64,000 nt of DNA, from contig NZ_BJXA01000003.1 of the NCBI RefSeq assembly GCF_007990755.1, forward strand, positions 1 to 64,000. The letters run 5' to 3'. The first letter of the stretch is position 1. Every line of letters starts with the position of its first letter. The DNA is from Nocardia ninae NBRC 108245. GTDB taxonomy: Bacteria > Actinomycetota > Actinomycetes > Mycobacteriales > Mycobacteriaceae. The notes beneath the pieces were generated by a model. It was not told the DNA's origin. It did no database searches and worked only from the letters and a program-made list of their open reading frames with translations. This document shows positions 33,558-42,195 of this stretch, piece after piece. The position numbers were made by a program, and so were the translations under genes.

Positions 33558-33896
33558 TCAAATGGTGACGTCGGGTTCGGCGGCCCAGTCGGCGACCGAG
33601 TCGAGGATGTTGCCGAGGCGGTGACCGCTCGGGGTGAGGGTGTATTCGACGCGTGGCGGCTTGTCGGGGTAGACGGTACGGGTGAGCAGGCCGTGGCGTT
33701 CGAGAACGTGCAGGCGGTCGGCCAGGGTTTTCGGGCTGATGCCGGGGAGGGCGCGTTGCAGTTCGCCGTAGCGGTGGGTGCCTGCGTGCAAGTGGTAGAT
33801 GACCAGGGGTGTCCAGCGGCTGCCGACGAGCGTGAGGGTGCGCGTGACGGGGCACTGTTCCGGTGTCATCGGTGCCTCTACCTGGATACTTTCCAT
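33558..33896 (-). CDS. HxlR-family regulator
   Basis: 112-aa winged-helix protein: CPVTRTLTLVGSRWTPLVIYHL, the GELQRALPGISPKTLADRLHVLERHGLL helix-turn-helix and the VEYTLTPSGHRL wing. The Cys in PEQCPV is the position used for redox sensing in several HxlR proteins (QorR, YodB). ATG 33896 is chosen because it lies six nt after TATACT; ATG 33869 has a Shine-Dalgarno-like AGAGG. Divergent from the NmrA-like gene, which it probably represses. Confidence 0.88.
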   Translation of the reverse strand: MESIQVEAPMTPEQCPVTRTLTLVGSRWTPLVIYHLHAGTHRYGELQRALPGISPKTLADRLHVLERHGLLTRTVYPDKPPRVEYTLTPSGHRLGNILDSVADWAAEPDVTI

Positions 33897-33898
33897 TT

Positions 33899-33911
33899 GC
33901 ATAGTATATGC
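33899..33911. promoter_or_regulatory. HxlR gene -10 within a short palindrome
   Basis: The palindrome GCATA-gta-TATGC contains TATACT on the minus strand (33903-33908), six nt before ATG 33896. Autoregulation through this site is plausible. Confidence 0.45.
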
Positions 33912-33923
33912 GAGAAACGTGCG

Positions 33924-33942
33924 TACTTCCGTATGGGAAGTA
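33924..33942. promoter_or_regulatory. Palindromic operator between the HxlR and NmrA-like genes
   Basis: Perfect palindrome TACTTCC-gtatg-GGAAGTA in the divergent promoter region. The TACT...AGTA ends match the general form of HxlR-family operators. Confidence 0.6.
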
Positions 33943-33949
33943 TCGCGCG

Positions 33950-33955
33950 CAGACT
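33950..33955 (+). promoter_or_regulatory. -10 element for leaderless start of the NmrA-like gene
   Basis: CAGACT ends six nt before ATG 33962; the 33924-33942 palindrome lies just upstream. Confidence 0.4.
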
Positions 33956-33961
33956 CTTGGC

Positions 33962-34786
33962 ATGACAACCAAGACGATTGCAGTGCACGGCGCCACCGGG
34001 GCGCAAGGAGCGGCGATAAGCAATAGGCTCGCCGCGGCAGGATGGTCGGTTCGGCCGCTCAACTCCCGGAATGCCGACCTGTCCGATATCGATTCGCTGG
34101 TCTCGGCGTACACCGGGGCGGACGCGGTCCTCGTTCAACTACCTCTGCTGTTCGAACCGGTCGTCGTGCGGTATGCCGAGACGATCCTCGCCGCGCTGAC
34201 CAAAGCCGACATCGAGCAGGCAGTGTTCAACCCGGCGACGGGGTTGCCGCCGGAGCCGATCGGGGTGCCCTTCATCGACGCGCGAGTGCACCTCATGCGG
34301 GAACTGCCCGGTGCGGTGGCGTACGGGACGACGATCGGGCCCGCCGGTCGTTATCTGGAGAATCTGTTGCAGCCGTGGTCGATTCAGCGCATCACGCAAG
34401 GCGGTGAGGTGGCCTACCCGCTGCGGGCGGGCGTCCCCGATGAGTGGGTATCGCTCGACGACATCGGTGACCGCGTCGCCGAGTCGCTGGCCGGCGGGAT
34501 GGACGACGGGGTCACCCTGGCGGCCGGCCCGGCGGCGGTCACCGGTGACGAGCTCGCGGCCGCCGTGGGTGCGGCGGTCGGACGTCCGGTGCGCTGGGTG
34601 CAGGTGCCGCCTGCCGAATACGGCCGCCTGATGGCTCCGGTCATCGGGGAAACCGCGGCCGAAGCCGTCGCGGGCATCTACGAGCAGGCTGCCGCGGCAC
34701 CGCCGCCTCCGCTACCCGCCGAACTGGTGTGGCGCACGACCACCACTCCCGCGCAGTGGACCGCGCGGCAGGAATGGACGGCATAA
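33962..34786 (+). CDS. NmrA-like NAD(P)-binding protein
   Basis: 274-aa atypical short-chain dehydrogenase with the Rossmann motif AVHGATGAQGAAISNRL at the N-terminus and a C-terminal substrate domain (VTGDELAAAVGAAVGRPVRWVQV), as in NmrA/QorB-type quinone or NAD(P)H-sensing proteins. The pairing with a divergent HxlR gene recurs in redox-responsive quinone reductase loci. The substrate is not determinable. Confidence 0.88.
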   Translation: MTTKTIAVHGATGAQGAAISNRLAAAGWSVRPLNSRNADLSDIDSLVSAYTGADAVLVQLPLLFEPVVVRYAETILAALTKADIEQAVFNPATGLPPEPIGVPFIDARVHLMRELPGAVAYGTTIGPAGRYLENLLQPWSIQRITQGGEVAYPLRAGVPDEWVSLDDIGDRVAESLAGGMDDGVTLAAGPAAVTGDELAAAVGAAVGRPVRWVQVPPAEYGRLMAPVIGETAAEAVAGIYEQAAAAPPPPLPAELVWRTTTTPAQWTARQEWTA

Positions 34787-34796
34787 CCCTTCCGGC

Positions 34797-36563
34797 TCAA
34801 TGGATTTCGGCAGGCTCCAGCGCGAACGGTGGGTCACCGACACCGACGATGCGCAGGTTGCCCCAAGGGTCGCGCTCCTGTAGCCGCCCCGCGGTGGGGA
34901 AGCGGCCGGGAAGAGTCAGGAACACCTCGGCGCGGCCGGGATCGGGAAGGTCGGCCGCGTCGGCGGCCCGGATGCGTCCATACCAGTGGTACCGGCCATC
35001 GATCGGGTCGGCGTGTCCGCTGAGCGTCACCGTCACCGGCAGTAGCGAACCGGGGGAGTCGAGCGTGGCGGGGCCCGAATACTCGTGTGCCGGTTCGCGA
35101 TCCGCGGCCACGGTGAGGTCGTAGTGGCCGGGGTCCGGGTGGCGCATGGTGCGCCAGTAGGACACGCTGGAACCCGGCCATGCGGCCCGGTTGACGCCGT
35201 GCTCGTCCAGGTACCAGCTCTGGCAGCCGCCCGAATTCCATACGGTCCCAGCCAGTTTCGCCTGGGTGCGGCGGTTGAACTCGTGCTGGGTCGCCGCCCG
35301 CACCTCCATCCGGGTGGTGGAGGTCTTGCGCTGCAACTCGACGCACTGCCGGATGTAGCGGGCCTGCGCCTCGATCATGAAGACGATCGACTGGTGCCCG
35401 CCGCCGGAGTTCGGGCCGACGATGAGGAACAGGTTGGGGAACCCGTTGACCGCCACACCGAGGAACCCCTCCACTCCGTTGCGCCAAGCATGTTGCAGGG
35501 TGAGGCCGTCGGCGCCGACGATGTGCTGGTCGGCGAATCGGTCGGAGATCTTGAAGCCGGTGCCGTAGATGATCGCGTCGAACGGCTGCTCGGCGCCGTC
35601 GACGGTGGCTATACCGGACTCTGTGATGCCGGCGATGGGCGTGCTCTCCAACTCGACGTTGTCCCGCTGCAACGCGGGATAGAAGGTGTTGGACACCAGG
35701 ATTCGCTTACAGCCCAGCCGGTAGTCCGGGGTGAGCCGAGCGCGCAGCTCCGGATCGCGGACCTGGCGGTGCAGGTGGCCGCGGGCGACCGTTTCCACCC
35801 GGCGCATCAGCTCCGGGTTCATGAACGCGGGAATCAGCGACTCGTAGCCCCAGTAGATCGCCCAGCGGTAGAGCCGTTGCGCGCCGGGCAGATACCGGAA
35901 CACCCGATGTTCCACGGGGGAAAGCGGGCGGTCCGGTTTCGGCACGATCCAGTGCGGAGTTCGCTGGAACACCGTCACGTGCGCCGCCTCTTTGGCGATC
36001 TGCGGCACGAATTGCACCGCGCTGGCGCCGGTGCCGATCACCGCGACCCGCTTGCCGCTGAGGTCGAAGTCGTGGTCCCACTCGGCCGAGTGGAAAGTCT
36101 TGCCGCGGAAGGTGTCCCGTCCGGGGAAGTCCGGCACCGATGGTTCGTGCAGTGGTCCGGGTGCCATCACGACCACTCGCGGGTGGAAGTGCCGCCCGTC
36201 CGCGAGGCCGACGTCCCAGCGATCGGCTGCGTCGTCGAAGTCGAGGGTCACCACCTCGGCGTGCAGGCGGAGGTGCCTGCGCAGGTCGTACTTGTCGACG
36301 GTGCGGCGCAGATAGTCCAGGATCTCCGGCTGCCGGGCGAACATCCGCGTCCACCGCTTGTTCGGCTCGAAGGAGTACGAATACATCAGCGACATCACGT
36401 CGCAACCCGCGCCGGGATAGGTGTTCTCCCGCCAGGTGCCGCCGATCTCGCCGGCCTTCTCCAGCACGACGAAATCGTCGATGCCCGCCTTGCGCAACTC
36501 GATGGCCATGCCGATACCACCGAAACCGGCACCGACAACGACGATTTCGGGGTTCTCGATCAT
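34797..36563 (-). CDS. Type I Baeyer-Villiger-like flavin monooxygenase with C-terminal DUF4873 domain
   Basis: 588 aa. FAD-binding VVGAGFGGIGMA (residues 10-20), the Baeyer-Villiger fingerprint FRGKTFHSAEW (152-162) and the NADPH-binding VIGTGASAVQFV (near 176-187) are all intact. The last ~95 residues (from YSGPATLDSPGSLLPV) form what I recognise as DUF4873, found fused to such monooxygenases or free in mycolata. It probably oxygenates a ketone or lipid. It overlaps the diiron-protein gene upstream by ATGA, so the two enzymes are co-produced. Confidence 0.88.
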   Translation of the reverse strand: MIENPEIVVVGAGFGGIGMAIELRKAGIDDFVVLEKAGEIGGTWRENTYPGAGCDVMSLMYSYSFEPNKRWTRMFARQPEILDYLRRTVDKYDLRRHLRLHAEVVTLDFDDAADRWDVGLADGRHFHPRVVVMAPGPLHEPSVPDFPGRDTFRGKTFHSAEWDHDFDLSGKRVAVIGTGASAVQFVPQIAKEAAHVTVFQRTPHWIVPKPDRPLSPVEHRVFRYLPGAQRLYRWAIYWGYESLIPAFMNPELMRRVETVARGHLHRQVRDPELRARLTPDYRLGCKRILVSNTFYPALQRDNVELESTPIAGITESGIATVDGAEQPFDAIIYGTGFKISDRFADQHIVGADGLTLQHAWRNGVEGFLGVAVNGFPNLFLIVGPNSGGGHQSIVFMIEAQARYIRQCVELQRKTSTTRMEVRAATQHEFNRRTQAKLAGTVWNSGGCQSWYLDEHGVNRAAWPGSSVSYWRTMRHPDPGHYDLTVAADREPAHEYSGPATLDSPGSLLPVTVTLSGHADPIDGRYHWYGRIRAADAADLPDPGRAEVFLTLPGRFPTAGRLQERDPWGNLRIVGVGDPPFALEPAEIH

Positions 36564-37459
36564 GCGAGCAGCCCCTGCCGCCGCCAGATCCACTCGCCGA
36601 CCGGCCCGATGAGGCCCTGCTTCTGCAGGAAGACACCGAGATTCGCGGCGCCGATGCCGAGCGCCTTCTTGGCGTCCGGATTCTTGGTGGCGATCCGCCG
36701 GGCCGCGCGTCCGTCCAGACCGGCGCGGGTGTACATGTGCCGGTTGGTCAGCAGGTAGACGAACAGCGGCGCCGCGATCGCGACACACAGTCTGGTGTAA
36801 GCGAGTTCGGCGCGTGACATGGTCGGTACCATGCGGGCCAGCGCGTCCCTGGCGAAGCCGATGTGGCGCGCCTCCTCGGTGACGTGAATGCGCATCGCGC
36901 GAGACACCAAGGGCTGCAACTCCGGATCGTCGAGGGTGCGCCGCTGGATCGCGTCGAAGATCTCCTCGCCGACCAGCGCGCCGACCCAGGTCATCGACCC
37001 GCGCAGGAACAGCGGCAGCACGCCGATCACCAGCCTGCCCGCGCGCCGCGGCCAATACGGGCGGGCCTCGATGCGGTCGATGAGCTTGCCGAACATCATC
37101 ATGTGCCTGCACTCGTCACCCATCTCGACGAGGGTGTAATGCGAATGCCTGCTGGTCGGGTCGTCGGCGAGCAACTCGCGCAACAGCAGCCGGTTGAGCA
37201 GGTTCTCGAACCAGATGCCGACCGAGAGCACGTTCGCCAGTTCCTGGCGGGACAGTTCGCGCTGTTGCTGCGGCGTCAGCGATTCCCACAGCTCGGTGCC
37301 GTACAACGAGACCACCTCGGCGGGGAGGAAGAGTTTGTCCGGATCGAGCGGCGCGTCCCAGTCCATGTCGACCACCGGGTCGTAGGACTTCTTGACCGAT
37401 CCGGCCAGGAGGCGCTGCGCGAAGGACTCTTGGGGGATCAGTGCGGCTTCGTTGCCCAT
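36560..37459 (-). CDS. AurF-like diiron oxygenase
   Basis: 299-aa helical protein with ferritin-like diiron ligands: RQELANVLSVGIWFENLL, E112-MGDECRH119 and TEEARH (Glu196xxHis199), the pattern of AurF/PhmC-type N-oxygenases and related hydroxylases. Cytoplasmic. SD GGAGAG precedes ATG 37459. Coupled to the flavin monooxygenase and divergent from a TetR gene across a shared operator. Substrate unknown; N-oxygenation or hydroxylation of an aromatic or lipid compound are possibilities. Confidence 0.82.
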   Translation of the reverse strand: MGNEAALIPQESFAQRLLAGSVKKSYDPVVDMDWDAPLDPDKLFLPAEVVSLYGTELWESLTPQQQRELSRQELANVLSVGIWFENLLNRLLLRELLADDPTSRHSHYTLVEMGDECRHMMMFGKLIDRIEARPYWPRRAGRLVIGVLPLFLRGSMTWVGALVGEEIFDAIQRRTLDDPELQPLVSRAMRIHVTEEARHIGFARDALARMVPTMSRAELAYTRLCVAIAAPLFVYLLTNRHMYTRAGLDGRAARRIATKNPDAKKALGIGAANLGVFLQKQGLIGPVGEWIWRRQGLLA

Positions 37460-37495
37460 GACTGCTCTCCAACATGTCGACTAACCGATACAAGC

Positions 37496-37519
37496 TGTCA
37501 CACTCAGATTAGTGAGACA
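37496..37519. promoter_or_regulatory. TetR-type operator palindrome
   Basis: TGTC-a-CACT-cagatt-AGTG-a-GACA, a 24-bp palindrome with one mismatch per arm, sits between the divergent AurF-like and TetR genes. It is the obvious binding site for the TetR protein. Confidence 0.65.
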
Positions 37520-37546
37520 CTCTGTCGCAGTCAACCGTCGTGCGGG

Positions 37547-37552
37547 TATCGT
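37547..37552 (+). promoter_or_regulatory. -10 element for leaderless start of the TetR gene
   Basis: TATCGT ends six nt before GTG 37559. Confidence 0.4.
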
Positions 37553-37558
37553 GATTCT

Positions 37559-38269
37559 GTGACCACGACCAGCGGAAACCTCGAGCCTCCCGTCTCCGAC
37601 GGGCGCGCGACCCGCTGGAACGGGCACAAGGCGCAGCGCCGGGCCGACGTGATCGACGCCGCGATCACCGTCATCGAGGAGCACGGCGTCGAGGTGTCGG
37701 TGCAGCAGATCGCCGACCGCCTCAACCTGCCCCGCCCGGTCGTCTACCGGCATTTCGACGGACGCACCGATCTGGACGAGCAGATCCGCCGCCAGATCCT
37801 GGAATCGCTACTGGCGCAGATCATGCCGAAGCTGCACCCCGACGGCACCGTGCGCGACGCCGTCCGCGGCGCCGTCGGCACCTACGTCCGCTGGGTCGAA
37901 CGCCACCCGAACCTGCACCGCTTCATCGGCGGCGCATCGCCGCAGGGTGATTCGTCGCTGGCCGGGGCGAAGGACCGGATCGGCGGCCGGCTGGCCGACC
38001 TGTTCGCCCTCTGGCTGTCCCGCTTCGGCATCGACCCCGGCCGCGCCCGTCCGATGGCCTTCGGCATCATCGGTTTCGTCGACGGCGTGGTGAACAGCTG
38101 GCGCGCCGATACCAACAGCACCCTCGCCTCCGATCAGGTCGAGGGCATCCTCACCGAATCGGTGCTCGCGCTCTTCGAGGGCAACGCCCGCAGCCTCGGC
38201 GTGCCACTGGAACGCGACGTGGTCGTCGGCGATCTACTGGCCCGCCCGGAAGCGTTGCGCGCCGAGTAA
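37559..38269 (+). CDS. TetR-family regulator
   Basis: 236 aa. N-terminal helix-turn-helix (DVIDAAITVIEEHGVEVSVQQIADRLNLPRPVVYRHF in order) and a C-terminal ligand domain of the kind found in mycobacterial TetR proteins beside monooxygenases. Probably represses the divergent diiron/flavin monooxygenase operon via the 37496-37519 palindrome and is released by its substrate. GTG start, leaderless-like. Confidence 0.9.
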   Translation: MTTTSGNLEPPVSDGRATRWNGHKAQRRADVIDAAITVIEEHGVEVSVQQIADRLNLPRPVVYRHFDGRTDLDEQIRRQILESLLAQIMPKLHPDGTVRDAVRGAVGTYVRWVERHPNLHRFIGGASPQGDSSLAGAKDRIGGRLADLFALWLSRFGIDPGRARPMAFGIIGFVDGVVNSWRADTNSTLASDQVEGILTESVLALFEGNARSLGVPLERDVVVGDLLARPEALRAE

Positions 38270-38360
38270 TTCCGGGCCCAGCGATCGCGGGCGATGCATT
38301 TCGACACGAAACCAGCGCCGGGCGAGGATACCTACGACGCGGCGTGCGTTGACTACGCTC

Positions 38361-39122
38361 ATGCCGGTGTCCGAACCTGTGCCCCTGACGAGGCTGCTCG
38401 ACGACGCGGGATTGCTGTCGCTCGAGCATCGCCTACATGTCGAGGAACTGCTCGGTTCGCACCGGTGGCAGGCCGATATGGAGGAGCGGCGGCTCGAATT
38501 CATCGGCGAAGACCAGACATTCGTGTGCACGAACTTTCACCTGCTCGGCACCGCCGACGCCGAGACGTGGCTGTGGGCCTGGGCTAATCCGTGGGGTTTC
38601 GCGCCGCCGCTGATCGCGGTCGCGCGCATGGTGCGCGAGTTCGGTTTCCGTTACGGCGTCGCCGAATTGTGTGCCGCGGAAATGCCGGTCGCGCTCGGCC
38701 GCGCCACACCGGAGCCACACCAGGTGGCGACCCTGCTGCTGGACGCCGCGAAAGTGATTTCCGGGCATTGGAGTTCGTACTGCGGGGTCACCGACGGCAC
38801 CTGCGTGGCGTTCCTGGTGGAGCACCCGGTGTTCGAGTTACCACCGCCCAGCGCGGCAGGCCTCGCGCGGGTACTCGCCCACGGCTTCAACGCATTGCCG
38901 CTGGTCGACCATCGGCGGGCCACGCAGAGCTACCTGAGCAGGCGGGGGCTGGTCACGGGGTTCCTCGAGGACAATCGATTGCTCGAATTCAGCGGCGCCG
39001 GTATGGCGGGGACCATCGAATTCGACGACGCGGGGCTCGTCGCGAACCTCGACGTCGGGGTGGTCATCGACCACATCGAGTTGCCGTCGGCACCGAAAGC
39101 ACAGTCCGCCAACTCATTGTGA
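38361..39122 (+). CDS. DUF6882-like protein
   Basis: 253 aa, cytoplasmic. The segment NFHLLGTADAETWLWAWANPWGF and repeated Trp-rich stretches resemble what I know as DUF6882 proteins. No catalytic motif or membrane helix is apparent and the function is unknown. ATG 38361 is chosen, with the upstream in-frame TTG 38349 as alternative. Followed by a strong bidirectional hairpin. Confidence 0.65.
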   Translation: MPVSEPVPLTRLLDDAGLLSLEHRLHVEELLGSHRWQADMEERRLEFIGEDQTFVCTNFHLLGTADAETWLWAWANPWGFAPPLIAVARMVREFGFRYGVAELCAAEMPVALGRATPEPHQVATLLLDAAKVISGHWSSYCGVTDGTCVAFLVEHPVFELPPPSAAGLARVLAHGFNALPLVDHRRATQSYLSRRGLVTGFLEDNRLLEFSGAGMAGTIEFDDAGLVANLDVGVVIDHIELPSAPKAQSANSL

Positions 39123-39126
39123 TGGG

Positions 39127-39158
39127 CGTCCGGCCCGCGTGGCTCCGCGGGCCGGACG
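39127..39158. terminator. Bidirectional hairpin terminator
   Basis: Perfect 13-bp arms CGTCCGGCCCGCG / CGCGGGCCGGACG with a 6-nt loop between the convergent DUF6882-like and DUF418 genes. Confidence 0.75.
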
Positions 39159-39176
39159 TCTCCCCTCCGGATTCGG

Positions 39177-40391
39177 TCAGGATTTTCCGTTGGTCAGCAC
39201 CAGGAAGCTGTGGTGCCAAGCCCATTCGACCGGCCCTCGCTCGAACCGGCGCAACCACAGGTGCGCACCGGCCACGATGATCAGCGAAACCAGCAGGTAG
39301 ACGCCCACCGTGAACGGCACCCGCGCGTCGGCGGGGACGCGGGCCGCGAGGCCGAAACCCCAGCCGTAGCACAGGATCGACGCCACCAGGTTCTGCAAGA
39401 TGTAGCAGCTGAGCGCGGTACGACCCACCTCGGTGAGTCGCCGGCCCACGAATCCGACGTGTGGCCTGCGCAGATAGAAGTGCGCGACCAGCGCGAGGAT
39501 GCCGAGCGACACGAACGGCGCGGTGCCGTAGCGAGTGAAAATGAACAGGTCGCCGCCGCCCGCCACGCCGGCGACCAGGTCGATCGGCGCCGCGACCCCG
39601 AAACCGATGATCAGCAACCGTTTACGCAGCGCCGCGCCTTCCGGCCGGAACACCCCGGCCCGAAACAGCCGGGCGCCCACCAGGAACAGCGCGATCGACA
39701 TGGCGAACACGAACACCGTCTCCACCCGGAACTCGCCCGCGTGCTGCACCCGGAACACCACCAGATCCCAGAACGACCCGTCGGCATAGGGATTCGGGTC
39801 CAGCGGTCGGCGTGGCTCGGAGTCCTGCTCCGGCACTAACGCTATCGCCAGGGCGAGCAAGGTCAGCATGCCGACGTGAATACTCGCCGCGATGATCAGC
39901 CAACGCCGTTGCGCACGTTCACTTGTCGCGAGGACATAGGCGACGACCAAACCGGTGAGCGCGTACCCCATCAACACATCGAATTCGGCGACGAACAGGA
40001 AGTTCAGCAGGCCGTCAAGGAACAGCAGCCCCGCGCGCACCGGGTACTTGCCCGGCCAGCGTCGCCCGCCGCGCTGCGCCGAAGCCTGCTGAATCGCGAG
40101 CCCGATGCCGAACATGATGGTGAGCAGCCCGAGAAACTTGCCCTGGGCCAGCTGTTGCAGCACCCGTTCGGCCCAGATCCAGCCGCTCGCGGGTCCGTTC
40201 AATTGATCGACGTAGCCCATGAGCCCTTCGGGGTTCGTCATGATCCAGATGTTGGTGCCGAGGGTGCCGAGAATCGCGATACCGCGCAGCACGTCCAAGG
40301 CGACCACGCGCGAGCGCCCGGCCGGTGCCTGCGCGGCTGCCGCGCGGTGTCGCCCCGCGTCGGCGTGCGGTGTGGCGAGAGATTCGGTCAT
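39177..40391 (-). CDS. DUF418-family multispanning membrane protein
   Basis: 404 aa with about ten hydrophobic helices. The start RVVALDVLRGIAILGTLGTNIWIM is typical of the heparan-alpha-glucosaminide-acetyltransferase-like/DUF418 (YeiB) fold, and the C-terminal DUF418 core includes GRTALSCYILQNLVASILCYGWG. Function unknown; acyl transfer across the membrane is sometimes suggested. ATG 40391 lies six nt after GATAGT. Confidence 0.85.
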   Translation of the reverse strand: MTESLATPHADAGRHRAAAAQAPAGRSRVVALDVLRGIAILGTLGTNIWIMTNPEGLMGYVDQLNGPASGWIWAERVLQQLAQGKFLGLLTIMFGIGLAIQQASAQRGGRRWPGKYPVRAGLLFLDGLLNFLFVAEFDVLMGYALTGLVVAYVLATSERAQRRWLIIAASIHVGMLTLLALAIALVPEQDSEPRRPLDPNPYADGSFWDLVVFRVQHAGEFRVETVFVFAMSIALFLVGARLFRAGVFRPEGAALRKRLLIIGFGVAAPIDLVAGVAGGGDLFIFTRYGTAPFVSLGILALVAHFYLRRPHVGFVGRRLTEVGRTALSCYILQNLVASILCYGWGFGLAARVPADARVPFTVGVYLLVSLIIVAGAHLWLRRFERGPVEWAWHHSFLVLTNGKS

Positions 40392-40397
40392 GCACCG

Positions 40398-40403
40398 ACT
40401 ATC
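40398..40403 (-). promoter_or_regulatory. -10 element for leaderless start of the DUF418 gene
   Basis: GATAGT (minus strand) ends six nt before ATG 40391. Confidence 0.35.
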
Positions 40404-40523
40404 GCGTCGACCTGGGCCCGCGAGAATCCTCCGGAAGTACGACGTGCGGGATGAGATCGACCTCCATCGTCGTCGTCCCGGCTCGGCGCAGCCTGCCGAC
40501 GGACTCCGCCCGGCGGTGCCCGT

Positions 40524-40529
40524 TAGGCT
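40524..40529 (+). promoter_or_regulatory. -10 element for leaderless start of dop
   Basis: TAGGCT ends six nt before ATG 40536; there is no ribosome binding site. Confidence 0.45.
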
Positions 40530-40535
40530 CGACCT

Positions 40536-42035
40536 ATGCAGCGCATCATCGGAATCGAGGTCGAGTACGGCATTTCGACCCCAACCGAGCCGTCGGCCAA
40601 CCCGATCCTCACCTCCACGCAGGCCGTCCTCGCCTACGCCGCCGCCGAGGGTGTGCCGCGCGCGAAACGCACCCGCTGGGACTACGAGGTGGAGTCGCCG
40701 CTGCGCGACGCGCGCGGCTTCGACCTGAGCCGGATGAACGGACCGGCGCCCGTGATCGACGCCGACGAGGTCGGCGCGGCGAACATGATCCTCACCAACG
40801 GCGCCCGGCTCTACGTCGACCATGCCCACCCCGAGTACTCCGCGCCCGAGGTCACCGATCCGCTGGACGCGGTCATCTGGGACAAGGCGGGCGAGCGGGT
40901 GATGGAGGCCGCCGCACGGCACGCGTCGAGCGTGCCGGGCGCCCCGCGCCTGCAGCTGTACAAGAACAACGTCGACGGCAAGGGCGCCTCCTATGGCACC
41001 CACGAGAACTACCTGATGAGCCGCGACACCCCGTTCAACCAGATCATCCTCGGCCTCACCCCGTTCTTCGTGTCCCGCCAGGTGATCACCGGCTCCGGCC
41101 GGGTCGGCATCGGGCAGTCCGGCGACACCGCAGGCTTCCAGCTGTCCCAGCGCTCGGACTACATCGAGGTCGAGGTCGGCCTGGAGACCACCCTCAAGCG
41201 CGGCATCATCAACACCCGCGACGAGCCGCACGCCGACGCGGACAAGTACCGCAGGCTGCACGTCATCATCGGCGACGCCAACCTGGCCGAGATGTCGACC
41301 TACCTCAAGGTCGGCACCACCGCGCTGGTGCTCGACCTGATCGAGGCGGGCGAGGATCTCACCGATCTGCAGCTGGCCCGCCCGGTCACCGCCGTGCACA
41401 CGATCAGCCACGACCCGACGCTGCGCGCCACCGTCGCGCTCGCCGACGGACGCGAGCTCACCGGCCTGGCCCTGCAGCGGGTGTACCTGGACCGCGTGAT
41501 CAAGTTCATGGACCGCACCGGCAACGACGACAAGCGCGTGCAGGACATCATCGACAACTGGGCCATGGTGCTGGATCTGCTCGAGCGCGATCCGATGGAA
41601 TGCGCGAGCCTGCTCGACTGGCCGGCCAAGCTGCGCCTGCTCGAGGGCATGCGCCAGCGCGAGGGTCTGGGCTGGGCGGCCCCGAAGCTGCACCTGATGG
41701 ATCTGCAGTACTCCGACGTGCGCCTGGACAAGGGCCTGTACAACCGCCTGGTTGCCCGGGGTTCGATGAAACGGCTCGTCACCGAGCAGCAGGTGATGGA
41801 CGCGATGACCAACCCGCCCACCGACACTCGCGCCTACTTCCGCGGCGAATGCCTGCGCCGGTTCGGCGCCGACATCGCCGCGGCGAGCTGGGATTCGGTG
41901 ATCTTCGACCTGGGCGGCGATTCGCTGGTCCGCATCCCCACCCTGGAGCCGCGCCGCGGCACAAAGGCGCACGTCGGCAAGCTGCTGGACGGGGTAACCT
42001 CGGCCGCCGATCTTGTGGAACAGCTCACAACCTGA
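40536..42035 (+). CDS. dop: Deamidase/depupylase of Pup
   Basis: Converts the C-terminal Gln of Pup to Glu and also removes Pup from substrates. Carboxylate-amine-ligase fold: GIEVEYG (metal-binding Glu8 and Glu10) at the start and the catalytic-type Asp95 in [15 protein letters not shown]. The loop [13 protein letters not shown] and the insertion at residues 40-80 distinguish Dop from PafA. 499 aa, the usual length. First gene of the proteasome block; Pup follows after a structured leader. Confidence 0.97.
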   Translation: MQRIIGIEVEYGISTPTEPSANPILTSTQAVLAYAAAEGVPRAKRTRWDYEVESPLRDARGFDLSRMNGPAPVIDADEVGAANMILTNGARLYVDHAHPEYSAPEVTDPLDAVIWDKAGERVMEAAARHASSVPGAPRLQLYKNNVDGKGASYGTHENYLMSRDTPFNQIILGLTPFFVSRQVITGSGRVGIGQSGDTAGFQLSQRSDYIEVEVGLETTLKRGIINTRDEPHADADKYRRLHVIIGDANLAEMSTYLKVGTTALVLDLIEAGEDLTDLQLARPVTAVHTISHDPTLRATVALADGRELTGLALQRVYLDRVIKFMDRTGNDDKRVQDIIDNWAMVLDLLERDPMECASLLDWPAKLRLLEGMRQREGLGWAAPKLHLMDLQYSDVRLDKGLYNRLVARGSMKRLVTEQQVMDAMTNPPTDTRAYFRGECLRRFGADIAAASWDSVIFDLGGDSLVRIPTLEPRRGTKAHVGKLLDGVTSAADLVEQLTT

Positions 42036-42101
42036 TCACAGGACCGCTACCGACTCGACGTACATCGGGACGGAATACGACATCGCGTCGGTTCGGCTGG
42101 G

Positions 42102-42107
42102 TAGTGT
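42102..42107 (+). promoter_or_regulatory. Candidate -10 element of the pup-prcB-prcA operon
   Basis: TAGTGT places the transcript start at about 42114, immediately before the first arm of the structured leader. No good -35 is visible. Confidence 0.4.
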
Positions 42108-42115
42108 TGAAGGAC

Positions 42116-42171
42116 GAGCACGGACATTGCTCATGACCGGGGCCGTGCTCAGAATTGAGCTCCGGTCATGA
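42116..42171 (+). promoter_or_regulatory. Pseudoknot-capable leader of pup
   Basis: Stem A pairs GAGCACGG (42116-42123) with CCGTGCTC (42143-42150). Stem B pairs TCATGACCGG (42131-42140) with CCGGTCATGA (42162-42171). The order A5'-B5'-A3'-B3' is that of an H-type pseudoknot or of two competing hairpins. The pup ribosome binding site (AGAGGAGGT) begins a few nt later. Confidence 0.55.
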
Positions 42172-42195
42172 TGAGGACAGAGGAGGTCGGCTGCC

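Noticed and set aside
42036-42195. Extension of dop or a small gene between dop and pup
   Set aside because: The dop stop is clear and the gap is explained by a structured leader and the pup ribosome binding site.
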